A stretch of 64,000 bases of DNA from an uncultured Psychroflexus sp. (GTDB lineage: Bacteria > Bacteroidota > Bacteroidia > Flavobacteriales > Flavobacteriaceae): contig CAJXLO010000003.1 in NCBI GenBank assembly GCA_913056525.1, forward strand, positions 1 to 64,000. The letters are read 5' to 3'. A program made the translations under genes and the position numbers. Positions within the stretch are counted from its first letter, which is position 1; every line of letters starts with the position of its first letter. Shown in pieces: positions 38,401 to 47,353 of this stretch. Under the pieces are notes generated by a model, which was given only the letters and a program-made list of their open reading frames with translations, was not told the origin of the DNA and made no database searches.

Positions 38401-38846
38401 AAAGCGTACAATTGGCAGTACATGAGCAAAAAGATCCACTGCTGATCTACAAGTTCGAAGCCTATGAACTCTTCAAGACGATGTTAGAAGAGGTGAACAA
38501 AGAAGTCATATCATTTCTCTACAAAGGAGAGATCCCACAACAGGATGGATCCAATATTCGTGAGGCGCGAAGTAGAAGAAGACAAGATGAATATAAAACA
38601 AGGAAGGATGAGGTTCAAAATCTTGATCAACAAGCCGCACAAAACAGACAAGCAGGTCAGAATGCCGGCGGACAGCAAAATGTAACGGAAACCGTTGTTA
38701 GAGATAAACCGAAAATAGGTAGGAATGAACGTGTAGTCATCCAGAACGTAAAGACAGGCGAAGAGAAAACTCTTAAGTACAAACAAGCTATACCGATGAT
38801 AGAAAAAGGCGAATGGGTGTTACAGCAAGAGGATCATGTGTCTTAA
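35475..38846 (+). CDS. secA: Preprotein translocase ATPase SecA
   Basis: SecA is the ATPase motor that drives unfolded preproteins through SecYEG. I start at the ATG at 35475 (MGLLDTAIKMFVGDKNKKD, 1123 residues) rather than at the TTG two codons earlier. Visible are Walker A MQTGEGKTLVATLP, DEVDSVLIDDARTPLIISG, the VVTIATNMAGRGTDIKL and LRGRSGRQGDPG helicase blocks, and the helical scaffold. As in other Bacteroidota it carries long inserts relative to E. coli (901 residues), and its C-terminus ends in KYKQAIPMIEKGEWVLQQ instead of the zinc-binding CxC motif. Confidence 0.97.
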   Translation: MGLLDTAIKMFVGDKNKKDLKAINPIVEKIKAAENELEKLSLDELRAKTFAFKDKIRESTSSVQSQIDELLEKAENEKDIVEKESIYARVDELKDKRYKLSEDSLNDILPEAFAVVKETAKRFFHNETLAVTAQEYDRTFSAQKDYIELKDDKAIWHNKWDAAGKPITWDMIHYDVQLIGGIAMHQGKIAEMQTGEGKTLVATLPLYLNALTGNGAHLVTVNDYLAKRDSLWMAPLFEFHGMRVDCIDYYKPNSEERRNAYKADITYGTNNEFGFDYLRDNMSHSPEELVQREHNFSIVDEVDSVLIDDARTPLIISGPVPKGDDHEFNELKPKVAQIVDQQRKKLTKILAEAKELIKEGNTKEGGFKLLQVHRGLPKNKALIRFLSEDGMKQLLQKTENFYMQDNNKEMHKVDEDLYFTIEEKTNQIDLTDRGVEFLSDDKDEDFFVMPEIGMEIANIEEQNLPKEEEAEKKEEAYKNFSIKSERIHTMRQLLKAYTLFEKDTEYVVVDNKVKIVDEQTGRIMEGRRYSDGLHQAIEAKENVKIEDATQTFATVTLQNYFRMYRKLAGMTGTAVTEAGEFWEIYELDVMEIPTNKPVIRKDKQDMVYKTKREKYNAIIDEVVELSRAGRPVLIGTTSVDISELLSRMLEMKKIKHNVLNAKRHKKEADIVAEAGNAGVVTIATNMAGRGTDIKLSDEVKKAGGLAIVGTERHDSRRVDRQLRGRSGRQGDPGSSQFYVSLEDNLMRIFGSDRISKLMDRMGLEEGEVIQHSMISNSIERAQKKVEENNFGTRKNLLEYDDVMNAQREVIYKRRYHALFGERLRIDIANMIFDTAEVVTDSNKQANDYANFEFEVIRFFSMNPTISKDEFEKMSVQQITEKLNEDAYAHYEQKIKRSAEEAYPVISNVYETQGEKYERIAVPFTDGQKNLQVVTNLKQAYESKGEQLIKDFEKNITLAIIDEAWKNHLRKMDQLKQSVQLAVHEQKDPLLIYKFEAYELFKTMLEEVNKEVISFLYKGEIPQQDGSNIREARSRRRQDEYKTRKDEVQNLDQQAAQNRQAGQNAGGQQNVTETVVRDKPKIGRNERVVIQNVKTGEEKTLKYKQAIPMIEKGEWVLQQEDHVS

Positions 38847-38869
38847 AATAAGCGGTTCATAATATATAG

Positions 38870-39328
38870 ATGGGAAAGTTCGAGATAGAGTTCAAATGGG
38901 CAGTTTATTTTATCATACTATTATTCGTATGGTTTTATATGGAGAAGTTTCTAGGTCTTCATGACCAACATGTCAAATGGGAAGGCCTGTTCTCTTTTCT
39001 GATCATCCTGCCGCAAGCATTGTTATATCATTTTGCCCTAAAGGATAAAAAGTACAACTATTATCAAGGGAATATCAGTTGGAAGCAGGCTTTTTTCTCA
39101 GGTGCTATACTATCATTGGTGATCGCCGGTCTTTCACCGGTTGTCAGTTATACAGCTACGGCTTTTGTTTCACCAGACCTCATGGAGAATCTTAGACAAC
39201 AAAGTGGCGCATCCGTGGATGTTTATTCAGCTAACAGATTTGCAACGAACATGTTGTTCAGCCTTCTTTCAAACGGCATCGTCATTGCGGCCGTCATTGC
39301 TTTAGTGAACAAGAAAAGACAAAATTAA
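38870..39328 (+). CDS. DUF4199-like membrane protein
   Basis: The 152-residue protein has four hydrophobic helices (about residues 8-25, 36-55, 68-90, 120-143) and a YYQGNISWKQAFFSGAILSLV segment split around a glycine. That layout is that of DUF4199, small Bacteroidota membrane proteins of unknown function. It starts 24 bases after the secA stop codon and may be read from the same transcript. No catalytic motif is seen. Confidence 0.65.
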   Translation: MGKFEIEFKWAVYFIILLFVWFYMEKFLGLHDQHVKWEGLFSFLIILPQALLYHFALKDKKYNYYQGNISWKQAFFSGAILSLVIAGLSPVVSYTATAFVSPDLMENLRQQSGASVDVYSANRFATNMLFSLLSNGIVIAAVIALVNKKRQN

Positions 39329-39434
39329 AAGTTGGTACTTGCGAATCCTTATAAAGCGTATCAAGTTAATTTAGACTATACCTTTTAGCGGATATATTTA
39401 ACATATAGGCATTCCTGAATGTTCAGGTACTTTT

Positions 39435-39442
39435 TATATTTG
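39435..39442 (+). promoter_or_regulatory. -7 element before the tRNA gene
   Basis: TATATTTG matches TAnnTTTG and ends 12 bases before the first base of the tRNA. No clear -33 TTG is found. Confidence 0.5.
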
Positions 39443-39454
39443 CAAACTTCACCT

Positions 39455-39526
39455 AGCTCCGTAGTTCAATGGATAGAACAAAAGTTTCCTAAACTTTAGA
39501 TCCAGGTTCGATCCCTGGCGGAGCTA
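39455..39526 (+). tRNA. tRNA-Arg (anticodon CCT)
   Basis: The 72-base region folds as a cloverleaf: acceptor AGCTCCG/CGGAGCT, D stem GTTC/GAAC, anticodon stem AAAGT/ACTTT with loop TTCCTAA (anticodon CCT, reads AGG), T arm CCAGG-TTCGATC-CCTGG, and A as discriminator base. The 3' CCA is not encoded. A weak inverted repeat CTTTTCTA/TAGAAAAG (39527-39560) follows and may help end transcription. About 110 bases of the following spacer hold nothing else. Confidence 0.93.
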
Positions 39527-39640
39527 CTTTTCTAATATATCTTTGGCTCTTGTAGAAAAGTTTGGGTAGCTCTCCTGGCGTTCTTTGTTTCTTTGTGGTA
39601 AAAGTTTATTAGCCATTAATATACAACCTTATCAGCTACC

Positions 39641-40483
39641 TCATTTATCAGAAAGGAATTCAATGCTTTTTTGTACTAAGGCTGTGGCTTCGGCTGGAAG
39701 CTTATCTTCATGCCATGGATGTTTGGTATTGAACACATGGTCGGCTTTATCGATGATCTCTAATTTGGCTTCGGGTTGCCATTCTTTAAGTTGATAAGCC
39801 TCATCTACTTTTACCGTGGGATCTTTACTGCCGTGAATGAACAACAAAGGTTGATCTATATTTTGAACGGCATTTTTAATGTTGAGCCTATCTTGATGTT
39901 GAAGGAAATCTTCATAAAATTGATAAAAATGCGGCATTTGCTGCTTTGTCCTACCATTTTTTACATAATAAACACCTGCATTCTTCCATTTTTCAAGTTC
40001 ATCGCCCTGAGGAAACCGGGACTTGATATCGCTAATGCTCGCCCATGTGATGACGTGTTTAATGCGCTTATCTTCTGATGCTTTTATGATGACAACACCG
40101 CCACCGCGACTATGACCAATGACCGAAAGGTTTTTATCATCGATATTTTCATTTGAGGAAAAATGATCTCCTATCCAATGGATCACATGGTCCAGGTCAT
40201 AAAGCTGTTTAGAAAAATTATCATTGCCAAAAGCAGTGAGGTCTGGGAAATCTATCGGTTGTTCTTTTGTGCCACCATTATGTGAAAAATTGAACTTGAC
40301 GAAACAGTAGCCAGCTTCAGCAAATGCTTCTGCTATCAAATGCCAGGCACCCCAATCCTTAAAGCCTTTATAGCCATGACAGAACAAGACTACAGGCTGG
40401 TTATCTGCTTCAGAAAAGGTCATATCGATAAGGATATCCCTTTGATCGCTTCCTTTTATCACTACATCCTTTTTTAATAACAT
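39641..40483 (-). CDS. Alpha/beta hydrolase
   Basis: The 280-residue protein is an alpha/beta hydrolase without a signal peptide, so cytoplasmic. The nucleophile elbow is GHSRGGG, the likely acid lies in FIHGSKDPTVKVDEAY, and the histidine in IDKADHVFNTKH. An oxyanion-type segment VVLFCHGYKGFKDWG lies near the N-terminus. This resembles dienelactone-hydrolase/peptidase-like enzymes; the substrate is unknown. A -7 type TACATTTG lies on the minus strand at 40508-40501, 17 bases before the ATG. Confidence 0.88.
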   Translation of the reverse strand: MLLKKDVVIKGSDQRDILIDMTFSEADNQPVVLFCHGYKGFKDWGAWHLIAEAFAEAGYCFVKFNFSHNGGTKEQPIDFPDLTAFGNDNFSKQLYDLDHVIHWIGDHFSSNENIDDKNLSVIGHSRGGGVVIIKASEDKRIKHVITWASISDIKSRFPQGDELEKWKNAGVYYVKNGRTKQQMPHFYQFYEDFLQHQDRLNIKNAVQNIDQPLLFIHGSKDPTVKVDEAYQLKEWQPEAKLEIIDKADHVFNTKHPWHEDKLPAEATALVQKSIEFLSDK

Positions 40484-40596
40484 AACACTCTCATTTATTT
40501 CAAATGTAAGGTTTATCTAAAGATCAGGTCTAAAATTAATACAGATAAATTCTTAATCTCGATCAAAATCGGTTAATTTGTTAGTCAATTACTAAT

Positions 40597-41214
40597 ATGA
40601 AGTTAATAAAAATTTTATCAGTACTTTTGTTCATCTTCAGCTCGAGTCTGAAGGCACTGGAATATTCAAACCTAGAAGATGTGAACGGTCTTGAAGTAGG
40701 TGAACTTGTTGATGATCTTAAGGTTCAACCCAATGAGCAAGGTAATATTCGTTTAAGTAAGCTCTTAGCTAAGGATCATAAGTTGTTCGTGGTCTTCTAT
40801 GGCGCGCAATGGTGTCCGATCTGCAAAGAACATCTCAGTACATTGAAGGCTCATTATGCGTTCATTAAGGAATTAAATGCGCAAGTCCTTGCCATCTCAC
40901 AGAAGAGACCCAAATGCCAAAGGGAAACAAAAAACAAGACCACGGCGGAATTCCTCATAGATATTGACGAGGAACACAAGGTCGCAGGACAATTTGACGG
41001 GTTGTATCAACCTGATGGAGCAAAAAGGAGCATGTACAATATTGCCTTAGGCGCGAAGCTCAAAAAAGCGCATAGCGATAAAAGTAAACCAATACCCGTT
41101 CCGGCCACGTTCATCACAAACGCTCATAAAGAGATCATCTGGAGACACTTTGATAGGAACTATAAGAATCGACCTTCTGTTAAAGCCATCTTAAAAGCAA
41201 TAAAAAATGCCTAA
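40597..41214 (+). CDS. Thioredoxin-fold redoxin, probably periplasmic
   Basis: The 205-residue protein has a signal peptide (MKLIKILSVLLFIFSSSLKA), so it should act in the periplasm. A thioredoxin-like fold is shown by KLFVVFYGAQWCPICKEHL with active-site cysteines C73 and C76, followed by an AhpC/TSA-type continuation (LNAQVLAISQKRP) and a cis-proline region (PIPVPATFIT). A long insert with AKLKKAHSDKSK sits before it. It may be a peroxiredoxin-like or disulfide reductase protein. It overlaps the AhpD-like gene by 8 bases and heads a three-gene operon. Confidence 0.85.
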   Translation: MKLIKILSVLLFIFSSSLKALEYSNLEDVNGLEVGELVDDLKVQPNEQGNIRLSKLLAKDHKLFVVFYGAQWCPICKEHLSTLKAHYAFIKELNAQVLAISQKRPKCQRETKNKTTAEFLIDIDEEHKVAGQFDGLYQPDGAKRSMYNIALGAKLKKAHSDKSKPIPVPATFITNAHKEIIWRHFDRNYKNRPSVKAILKAIKNA

Positions 41215-41767
41215 TATACGAGTTGTTCAACCGGAAGAAGCTACTGGCGAACTCAGGGAGGTCTATAACGACCTTGAAAGATCGCGCGGACAGATCGCCG
41301 AGGTCCACAAGATACAAAGCTTACGACCGAAAAGCATCGTTAAACACATGGAGCTTTATATGGAGATCATGTTCGCCAGGTCCGATTTGAGCAGAGCACA
41401 GCGTGAGATGATAGCCGTGGTGGTATCGGCTGAAAACAATTGTGCATATTGCGTTCATCATCATGGAAGTGCGTTGAACAAGTACTGGAGAAATGATGAA
41501 TATGTCCACCAACTATCTGATGATCATTCAGTACTAAAGCTATCAGAGATTGATCAACAGCTCTGTGAATTGGCTGTCGCGCTTACTGCGGACCCTTCAT
41601 CGAGTAAATGTCAAAACATCAATAGAAGATTAAAGAAATCTGGACTTTCTGATGCGGCTTTCCTGGATGCGACCCTGGTCATCGCCTACTTTAATTTTGT
41701 GAACAGGATCGTGCTTAATCATCAGGTTGAATTAGAAGAAGATAAGGGAGAAAATTATAAATATTGA
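41207..41767 (+). CDS. AhpD-like (carboxymuconolactone decarboxylase family) protein
   Basis: The 186-residue protein has the AhpD/CMD active-site motif CAYCVHHH, with C79, C82 and H86 in the CxxCxxxH order that supports alkylhydroperoxidase activity. It lacks a signal peptide and so is cytoplasmic, unlike the redoxin upstream. The segment SRAQREMIAVVVSAENN before the motif is typical of peroxidase-related members. It overlaps the redoxin gene by 8 bases and its TGA is 1 base from the next ATG, so all three are probably translated together. Confidence 0.9.
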   Translation: MPNIRVVQPEEATGELREVYNDLERSRGQIAEVHKIQSLRPKSIVKHMELYMEIMFARSDLSRAQREMIAVVVSAENNCAYCVHHHGSALNKYWRNDEYVHQLSDDHSVLKLSEIDQQLCELAVALTADPSSSKCQNINRRLKKSGLSDAAFLDATLVIAYFNFVNRIVLNHQVELEEDKGENYKY

Positions 41768-41768
41768 T

Positions 41769-42416
41769 ATGATGGGATCAACACGAGATGGATTTGCTTT
41801 GGTACTTTGCTGGCCGGAAAAGAAATGTTTGCGTACTTACGCATGGTATGATCATTTGATGAAATTAGCAGGTGTAATGAAAGACGACCGCTATGCCGTG
41901 GGTCATTCTGCTATTGTTCTGGTCAATGCTAATGGTGATTGTCATTATTTTGATTTTGGACGATATGGAACCCCTATCGATTATGGCCGAGTGCGAGATG
42001 ATAGGTCCGATCCTTTTTTAAACATTGATGTTAAAGCGGATATTAAACAAGGCAGTATCACTAATATCGATGCGATTCTGGTGCATATACAGCAGATAGA
42101 AGAAACGGAATGCGACGGGAAATTGATGGCCGCCACACTGCCCGTTGATTTTGACGTGGCTTACTCACAGGCTAAACATCTTAAGAATAAAGGTTTAGTG
42201 CCTTACGGACCGTTTATTTTGAAAGGTACGAACTGTTCAAGGTTCGTTAGAAACTTAATAATAAACGGCCAATTATCGCCTATTCAAAAAATCAAGCTAA
42301 AATATCCTTATATGATCACACCTTCACCGCTTTATCTGGTGAAGACCATAGGTGTTGACGTTGTGGCAACATCACCTGAAACAGAAACTGCAACCTTAGA
42401 CCTGGAATACGCTTAG
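41769..42416 (+). CDS. Possible permuted NlpC/P60-like protein (DUF6695-type)
   Basis: The 215-residue protein has no signal peptide. Conserved-looking blocks are RYAVGHSAIVLVNANGDCHY with H46, YFDFGRYGTP, and GTNCSRFVRNLI with C156. A histidine before and a cysteine after a long linker, with CSRF in the 'NC..F' style, is the order of circularly permuted NlpC/P60 and related papain-fold proteins (for example DUF4105). I recall this type as DUF6695 in Flavobacteriaceae, but am not sure. It follows the AhpD-like gene by 1 base, and its stop codon overlaps that of the convergent aminopeptidase gene. Confidence 0.6.
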   Translation: MMGSTRDGFALVLCWPEKKCLRTYAWYDHLMKLAGVMKDDRYAVGHSAIVLVNANGDCHYFDFGRYGTPIDYGRVRDDRSDPFLNIDVKADIKQGSITNIDAILVHIQQIEETECDGKLMAATLPVDFDVAYSQAKHLKNKGLVPYGPFILKGTNCSRFVRNLIINGQLSPIQKIKLKYPYMITPSPLYLVKTIGVDVVATSPETETATLDLEYA

Positions 42417-43705
42417 TTGTTCATTATATCTTCAATTTCTTCAATATCAATAGGAATGTCTCTCATCAGGTTCTGAGGTTCACCTTTTTCCTGTACAACG
42501 ACATCATCTTCAAGGCGGATCCCGAATCCTTCATTCGGAAGATAAATAGCAGGTTCTACCGTAAATACCTGATTAGCCTCTATCGGCTCGTGTAACAGGC
42601 CATAATCATGTGTGTCCAACCCGGTGTGATGGGAAGTCCCATGCATGAAATACTTTTTATAGGCCGGCCAGTCGGGATTTTGACCCTTAACATCAGCTTT
42701 ATCTAATAAACCTAAGTTCAGCAGTTCATCGGTCATCAGATCGCCTACTTCCTCGTGATAGGATTTCCAGTATGCGCCCGGCACCAGTAATTTTGTCGCC
42801 TTGTCCTTAACGCGTTTTACAGCATTGTAGATCGCTTTTTGTCTGTCAGTGAACCTTCCGTTCACAGGTACTACGCGAGACATGTCACTGGCATAATTGG
42901 CATATTCAGCTCCAACATCTAAAAGGATAAGTTCATCTTCCTTACATTGGTTCTTATTTTCAATATAATGAAGTACAGTGGCGTTCCTCCCGCTAGCGAC
43001 AATAGGTGTGTAGGCAAAACCACGAGATCTGTTGCTAAGGAATTCATGCATGAACTCTGCTTCGATCTCGTACTCCATGACACCAGGTCTTACAAATTCG
43101 AGGACCCTTTTAAATCCTTTTTCAGTAATCCTGCAAGCGTGCTGCATAACCTCTAGCTCTTCGGGCTCTTTTACACTGCGAAGATGCTGTAAAATAGGAT
43201 TGGACTTGGCGACCTTATGTGCCGGATAATTTTCTTTGACCCATTTATTGAAACGGTCTTCGCGGGTTTGCGTTTCATGGGCGGCACGGTAATGTTCATT
43301 GGTGTTGATATAAATGGTATCCGCCTGAGCCATGAGTCCGTGGAATACCGTCTCAAAATCCTTTAGCCAGTAAACGGTTTTGACGCCGCTGGTCTTGTAA
43401 GCCGTGCTTTTATTCAATTTCTCACCTTCCCAAACTGCAATGTGTTCATTGGTTTCTCTGACAAATAGGACCTCTCTGTGTTTTTTGTCCGCAGCGTCCG
43501 GGAATAATACAAGTATGCTTTCTTCCTGGTCTACACCGCTTAAATAATATAGATTCCTATCCTGTTCGAATGGCATTGTACTGTCAGCACCGATGGGATA
43601 AATATCATTAGCATTGAAAACGGCCAGGCTTTTGGGTTGCATTCTTTTCATGAACTTTTCACGGTTCTTAGTGAAAAGCGATGATGATACAGGTTGATAT
43701 CGCAT
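42413..43705 (-). CDS. Aminopeptidase P family metallopeptidase (Xaa-Pro aminopeptidase)
   Basis: This enzyme removes an N-terminal residue that precedes proline. I start at the ATG at 43705 (MRYQPVSSSLFTKNRE, 430 residues); an upstream extension would need a TTG and has no promoter support. The N-terminal domain (AVFNANDIYPIGADSTMPF) is followed by the pita-bread domain with metal ligands in LLDVGAEYANYASDMSRV, GTSHHTGLDTHD and the C-terminal FTVEPAIYL and GIRLEDDVVV blocks. A -7 type TACATTTG on the minus strand (43727-43720) lies 14 bases before the ATG. Its stop overlaps that of the convergent gene. Confidence 0.95.
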   Translation of the reverse strand: MRYQPVSSSLFTKNREKFMKRMQPKSLAVFNANDIYPIGADSTMPFEQDRNLYYLSGVDQEESILVLFPDAADKKHREVLFVRETNEHIAVWEGEKLNKSTAYKTSGVKTVYWLKDFETVFHGLMAQADTIYINTNEHYRAAHETQTREDRFNKWVKENYPAHKVAKSNPILQHLRSVKEPEELEVMQHACRITEKGFKRVLEFVRPGVMEYEIEAEFMHEFLSNRSRGFAYTPIVASGRNATVLHYIENKNQCKEDELILLDVGAEYANYASDMSRVVPVNGRFTDRQKAIYNAVKRVKDKATKLLVPGAYWKSYHEEVGDLMTDELLNLGLLDKADVKGQNPDWPAYKKYFMHGTSHHTGLDTHDYGLLHEPIEANQVFTVEPAIYLPNEGFGIRLEDDVVVQEKGEPQNLMRDIPIDIEEIEDIMNN

Positions 43706-43841
43706 AAGATGTTTTTTTACAAATGTAGGTATTATCAAGAGAAAAATATCCGATCTCGATCTTAGACCATCGATGGGATCGAACAGGAGCAAAACTGCTT
43801 TTAAAACTATTCTAAATTAGTATTAAATGCGTTTACATTCT

Positions 43842-43871
43842 TGTTGATGAAGCTTTTCTAAACTAAATTTG
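43842..43871 (+). promoter_or_regulatory. Promoter of the sdhCAB operon
   Basis: A -33 TTG (43843-43845) and a -7 TAAATTTG (43864-43871) are 18 bases apart. The -7 element ends 18 bases before the sdhC ATG. Confidence 0.65.
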
Positions 43872-43889
43872 TGTAAAATTTAAAGATAG

Positions 43890-44579
43890 ATGGCAAAATT
43901 ATTATCATCATCGATAGCGCGTAAAGTTTCTATGGCGTTGTCCGGCTTATTTTTAATTGTATTCCTCACACAACATTTCACAATAAATATTACCTCGGTG
44001 ATCAGTCCAGAAACCTTTAATGAATGGTCGCATTTCATGGGTACCAATATTCTAGTGCAAGGTGTTCTTCAACCGATACTGATATTTGGTGTCGTGTTTC
44101 ATTTTGTGATGGGATTCATCCTGGAATACCAGAATAGAAAAGCGAGAAGCGTTAAATATGCGAAGTTCAGTGGTAATTCAAATTCACCCTGGATATCCAG
44201 GAACATGATCATATCTGGAATAGCCGTTCTATTGTTCCTTGGACTGCATTTTTATGATTTTTGGGTACCTGAGATGAACACCAAGTATATTCAAGGTGAT
44301 ATGTCTGGCACGATGATGATCGATGGAGAGAATCAACTTCGTTATCACCATGAAACTGTAGAGAAGTTCGCACATCAACCGGTAAGAGTAGGAATTTATG
44401 TGTTAGCGTTCGTTTTTCTCATGCTGCACTTGCTTCACGGATTTGCTTCTTCTTTTCAAACGGTAGGATTTAACAATAAATATTCAAAAGCATTAAATGG
44501 ATTTACAAAGGCATTTTCCATTGTAATCCCATTGGGCTTTGCGTTCATCGCATTGTACCACTATTTTTCAACTTTATAA
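43890..44579 (+). CDS. sdhC: Succinate dehydrogenase cytochrome b subunit
   Basis: This is the membrane anchor of complex II, binding heme and menaquinone. The 229-residue protein has five hydrophobic helices and several histidines in helices (FLTQHFTINIT, FGVVFHFVMGF, FLGLHFYDFW, MLHLLHGFA), fitting a di-heme type. It is the single-anchor form used in Bacteroidota, with no separate sdhD. It is followed by sdhA after 4 bases. Confidence 0.93.
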   Translation: MAKLLSSSIARKVSMALSGLFLIVFLTQHFTINITSVISPETFNEWSHFMGTNILVQGVLQPILIFGVVFHFVMGFILEYQNRKARSVKYAKFSGNSNSPWISRNMIISGIAVLLFLGLHFYDFWVPEMNTKYIQGDMSGTMMIDGENQLRYHHETVEKFAHQPVRVGIYVLAFVFLMLHLLHGFASSFQTVGFNNKYSKALNGFTKAFSIVIPLGFAFIALYHYFSTL

Positions 44580-44583
44580 ATAA

Positions 44584-46593
44584 ATGATGATGGCAGAATT
44601 AGACGCGAAAATACCAGAAGGACCGATAAGTGAAAAATGGACCAGACACAAGAATGAGATCAATCTTGTCAATCCCATTAACAAAAGGAACATTGATGTA
44701 ATAGTCATAGGAACAGGTCTGGCAGGTGCAAGTGCATCAGCTACAATGGCTGAGCTCGGTTATAATGTTAAAACATTCTGTTACCAGGATTCACCCAGAA
44801 GAGCACACTCCATAGCGGCCCAGGGAGGTATCAATGCCTCTAAGAACTACCAGGGCGATGGCGATTCTGATTACAGATTGTTCTACGACACCGTGAAAGG
44901 TGGCGATTACCGATCCCGAGAAGCCAATGTTTACCGTCTGGCGGAAGTGTCAGGAAATATCATTGATCAGTGCGTGGCTCAAGGTGTTCCTTTCGCACGA
45001 GAATATGGTGGACTTTTAGATAATCGTTCTTTTGGCGGCGTTTTGGTTTCCAGAACATTCTACGCTAAAGGTCAAACCGGTCAGCAATTACTGTTAGGAG
45101 CCTATTCAGCGATGAACCGACAGATCAATCGTGGGAAGATCAAGCCTTACAACAGACACGAAATGATGGATGTTGTATTAAAAGATGGTAAAGCCCGCGG
45201 CGTTATCGCACGAAACCTCGTGACCGGCGAACTTGAAAGACATGCGGCACACGCCGTAGTTCTGGCTTCAGGTGGATACGGTAATGTGTTCTATCTTTCC
45301 ACCAATGCGATGGGAAGCAATGTTACAGCCGCCTGGCGAGCCCATAAAAAAGGGGCATATTTTGCAAATCCATGTTTTACCCAAATACACCCAACTTGTA
45401 TTCCTGTTTCGGGTGAACTTCAATCTAAGCTGACCTTGATGTCAGAATCCTTAAGAAACGATGGTAGAATCTGGGTGCCAAGAAAGAAAGAAGATGCAGA
45501 AGCTATTCGTGATGGTAAATTAAAACCAACAGAGCTTTCTGAAGAAGATAGAGATTATTATTTGGAAAGAAGATATCCTGCATTTGGCAATCTTGTTCCA
45601 AGAGATGTTGCCTCAAGGGCTGCTAAGGAGCGATGTGATGCTGGACATGGCGTCAATAAGACCGGACAGGCTGTTTATCTGGATTTTGCCAGCGCGATTG
45701 AGCGTTACGGTAAAGAAAAAGCTTTCAGCTTAGGATTGAACAACCCTGATAAAGATAAGATCACAGAACTAGGAAAGGAAGCGGTTTCCGCCAAGTATGG
45801 CAACTTATTTGACATCTACGAGAAAATCGTGGATGAAAACCCTTATGAAACCCCGATGATGATCTATCCGGCCGTTCATTATACGATGGGTGGACTTTGG
45901 GTAGATTATAATTTGATGACCACTATCCAGGGTTGCTACGCCATAGGAGAAGCGAACTTCTCCGACCATGGAGCTAATCGTTTAGGTGCATCTGCCCTGA
46001 TGCAAGGTTTAGCCGATGGTTATTTCGTTCTACCTTATACCATAGGGGATTACTTATCCAATGATATTAAGACCGGACCAATATCAGCTGATAGTGAGGA
46101 ATTTGATGAAGCAGAGCAAGGTGTTAAAGAACAGCTTGATAAATTCCTAAGCATCAAAGGAAACCAACCGGTCGATTATTTCCATAAGAAATTAGGGAAG
46201 ATCATGTGGGATAAATGCGGGATGTCTAGAAATGAAGAAGGTCTTAAAGAAGCCATAAATGAAATACAGGCGCTCAAAGATGAATTCTGGAGCAACGTAA
46301 ATGTTCCCGGAAGTTCAGAGACCAAGAACTCAGAGCTTGAAAAGGCAGCTCGAGTGGCTGATTTCCTCGAACTAGGAGAACTGTTCGCCAAAGACGGGCT
46401 GGAAAGAAATGAATCCTGTGGCGGACACTTCAGAGAAGAATATCAAACTGAAGAAGGTGAAGCCTTAAGAGACGATGAGAATTATAGATATGTGGCCGCC
46501 TGGGAATATACCGGTGAGCCAAGTAAAGCGAAGCTGCACAAGGAACAGCTGATCTATGAAAACATAGAACTTAAAACAAGAAGTTACAAATAA
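44584..46593 (+). CDS. sdhA: Succinate dehydrogenase / fumarate reductase flavoprotein subunit
   Basis: SdhA holds covalent FAD and oxidises succinate to fumarate (or runs in reverse). The 669-residue protein shows the FAD-binding [19 protein letters not shown], the covalent-FAD histidine segment [14 protein letters not shown], the active-site region [11 protein letters not shown] and [22 protein letters not shown] near the C-terminal third. Length fits the Bacteroidota form, longer than the E. coli protein (588). It lies between sdhC and sdhB in one operon. Confidence 0.97.
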   Translation: MMMAELDAKIPEGPISEKWTRHKNEINLVNPINKRNIDVIVIGTGLAGASASATMAELGYNVKTFCYQDSPRRAHSIAAQGGINASKNYQGDGDSDYRLFYDTVKGGDYRSREANVYRLAEVSGNIIDQCVAQGVPFAREYGGLLDNRSFGGVLVSRTFYAKGQTGQQLLLGAYSAMNRQINRGKIKPYNRHEMMDVVLKDGKARGVIARNLVTGELERHAAHAVVLASGGYGNVFYLSTNAMGSNVTAAWRAHKKGAYFANPCFTQIHPTCIPVSGELQSKLTLMSESLRNDGRIWVPRKKEDAEAIRDGKLKPTELSEEDRDYYLERRYPAFGNLVPRDVASRAAKERCDAGHGVNKTGQAVYLDFASAIERYGKEKAFSLGLNNPDKDKITELGKEAVSAKYGNLFDIYEKIVDENPYETPMMIYPAVHYTMGGLWVDYNLMTTIQGCYAIGEANFSDHGANRLGASALMQGLADGYFVLPYTIGDYLSNDIKTGPISADSEEFDEAEQGVKEQLDKFLSIKGNQPVDYFHKKLGKIMWDKCGMSRNEEGLKEAINEIQALKDEFWSNVNVPGSSETKNSELEKAARVADFLELGELFAKDGLERNESCGGHFREEYQTEEGEALRDDENYRYVAAWEYTGEPSKAKLHKEQLIYENIELKTRSYK

Positions 46594-46605
46594 GGATAAA
46601 CGGAT

Positions 46606-47352
46606 ATGGAGTTAGATTTAAAAATTTGGAGACAGAAGAATCAACATACAAAAGGTTATTTTGAAGATCATCATCTTAGCGGTGTTGAAAAAGATATGTC
46701 ATTCCTCGAGATGTTAGATGTTTTGAATGACCAACTTGTAAAAAAAGGAATTGAACCGGTAGAATTCGACCATGATTGCCGTGAAGGTATCTGCGGCTCC
46801 TGCTCACTACAAATAAATGGAGAACCACACGGACCTATGCGAGGTACAACGACCTGTCAGTTGCACATGCGTAAGTTTGATGACGGCGATACGATCGTTA
46901 TCGAGCCTTTTAGAGCAAATGCATTCCCGGTGATCAAAGACCTGGTCGTAGATCGTTCTTCCTTTGATAGAATTCAGCAAGCTGGTGGCTATATATCCGT
47001 AGGTACATCAGGGAATACCCAAGATGCGAATGCAACACCTGTTGAGAAAGAGAATGCGGACATGTCGTTCGCAGCGGCAACTTGCATAGGTTGTGGAGCT
47101 TGTGTGGCTGCTTGTAAGAATGCGAGCGCAATGCTGTTCACTTCTGCTAAGGTTTCACAATTTTCACTATTACCTCAAGGTGAGGTAGAAGCTACTGAGC
47201 GCGTTCAGAACATGGTTCGACAAATGGATGAAGAAGGATTTGGTAACTGTACGAATACCGGAGCTTGCGAAATAGAATGTCCTAAGGGAATTTCTTTAGA
47301 GAACATCGCACGGATGAACAGGGAATATCTTTCTGCTAGTTTAAAAGGATAG
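46606..47352 (+). CDS. sdhB: Succinate dehydrogenase / fumarate reductase iron-sulfur subunit
   Basis: SdhB passes electrons from FAD to the quinone site through three iron-sulfur clusters. The 248-residue protein has the 2Fe-2S motif CREGICGSC plus a later TTCQLHM, and two further cysteine sets [12 protein letters not shown] and [12 protein letters not shown]. It ends the sdhCAB operon; its stop codon is 1 base from the end of the convergent recO gene and no terminator is visible between them. Confidence 0.97.
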   Translation: MELDLKIWRQKNQHTKGYFEDHHLSGVEKDMSFLEMLDVLNDQLVKKGIEPVEFDHDCREGICGSCSLQINGEPHGPMRGTTTCQLHMRKFDDGDTIVIEPFRANAFPVIKDLVVDRSSFDRIQQAGGYISVGTSGNTQDANATPVEKENADMSFAAATCIGCGACVAACKNASAMLFTSAKVSQFSLLPQGEVEATERVQNMVRQMDEEGFGNCTNTGACEIECPKGISLENIARMNREYLSASLKG

Positions 47353-47353
47353 A

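Noticed and set aside
39571-39602. Segment resembling the widespread CCACAAAGAAACAAAG-type intergenic motif (minus strand)
   Set aside because: Too short and degenerate here to treat as a defined element.
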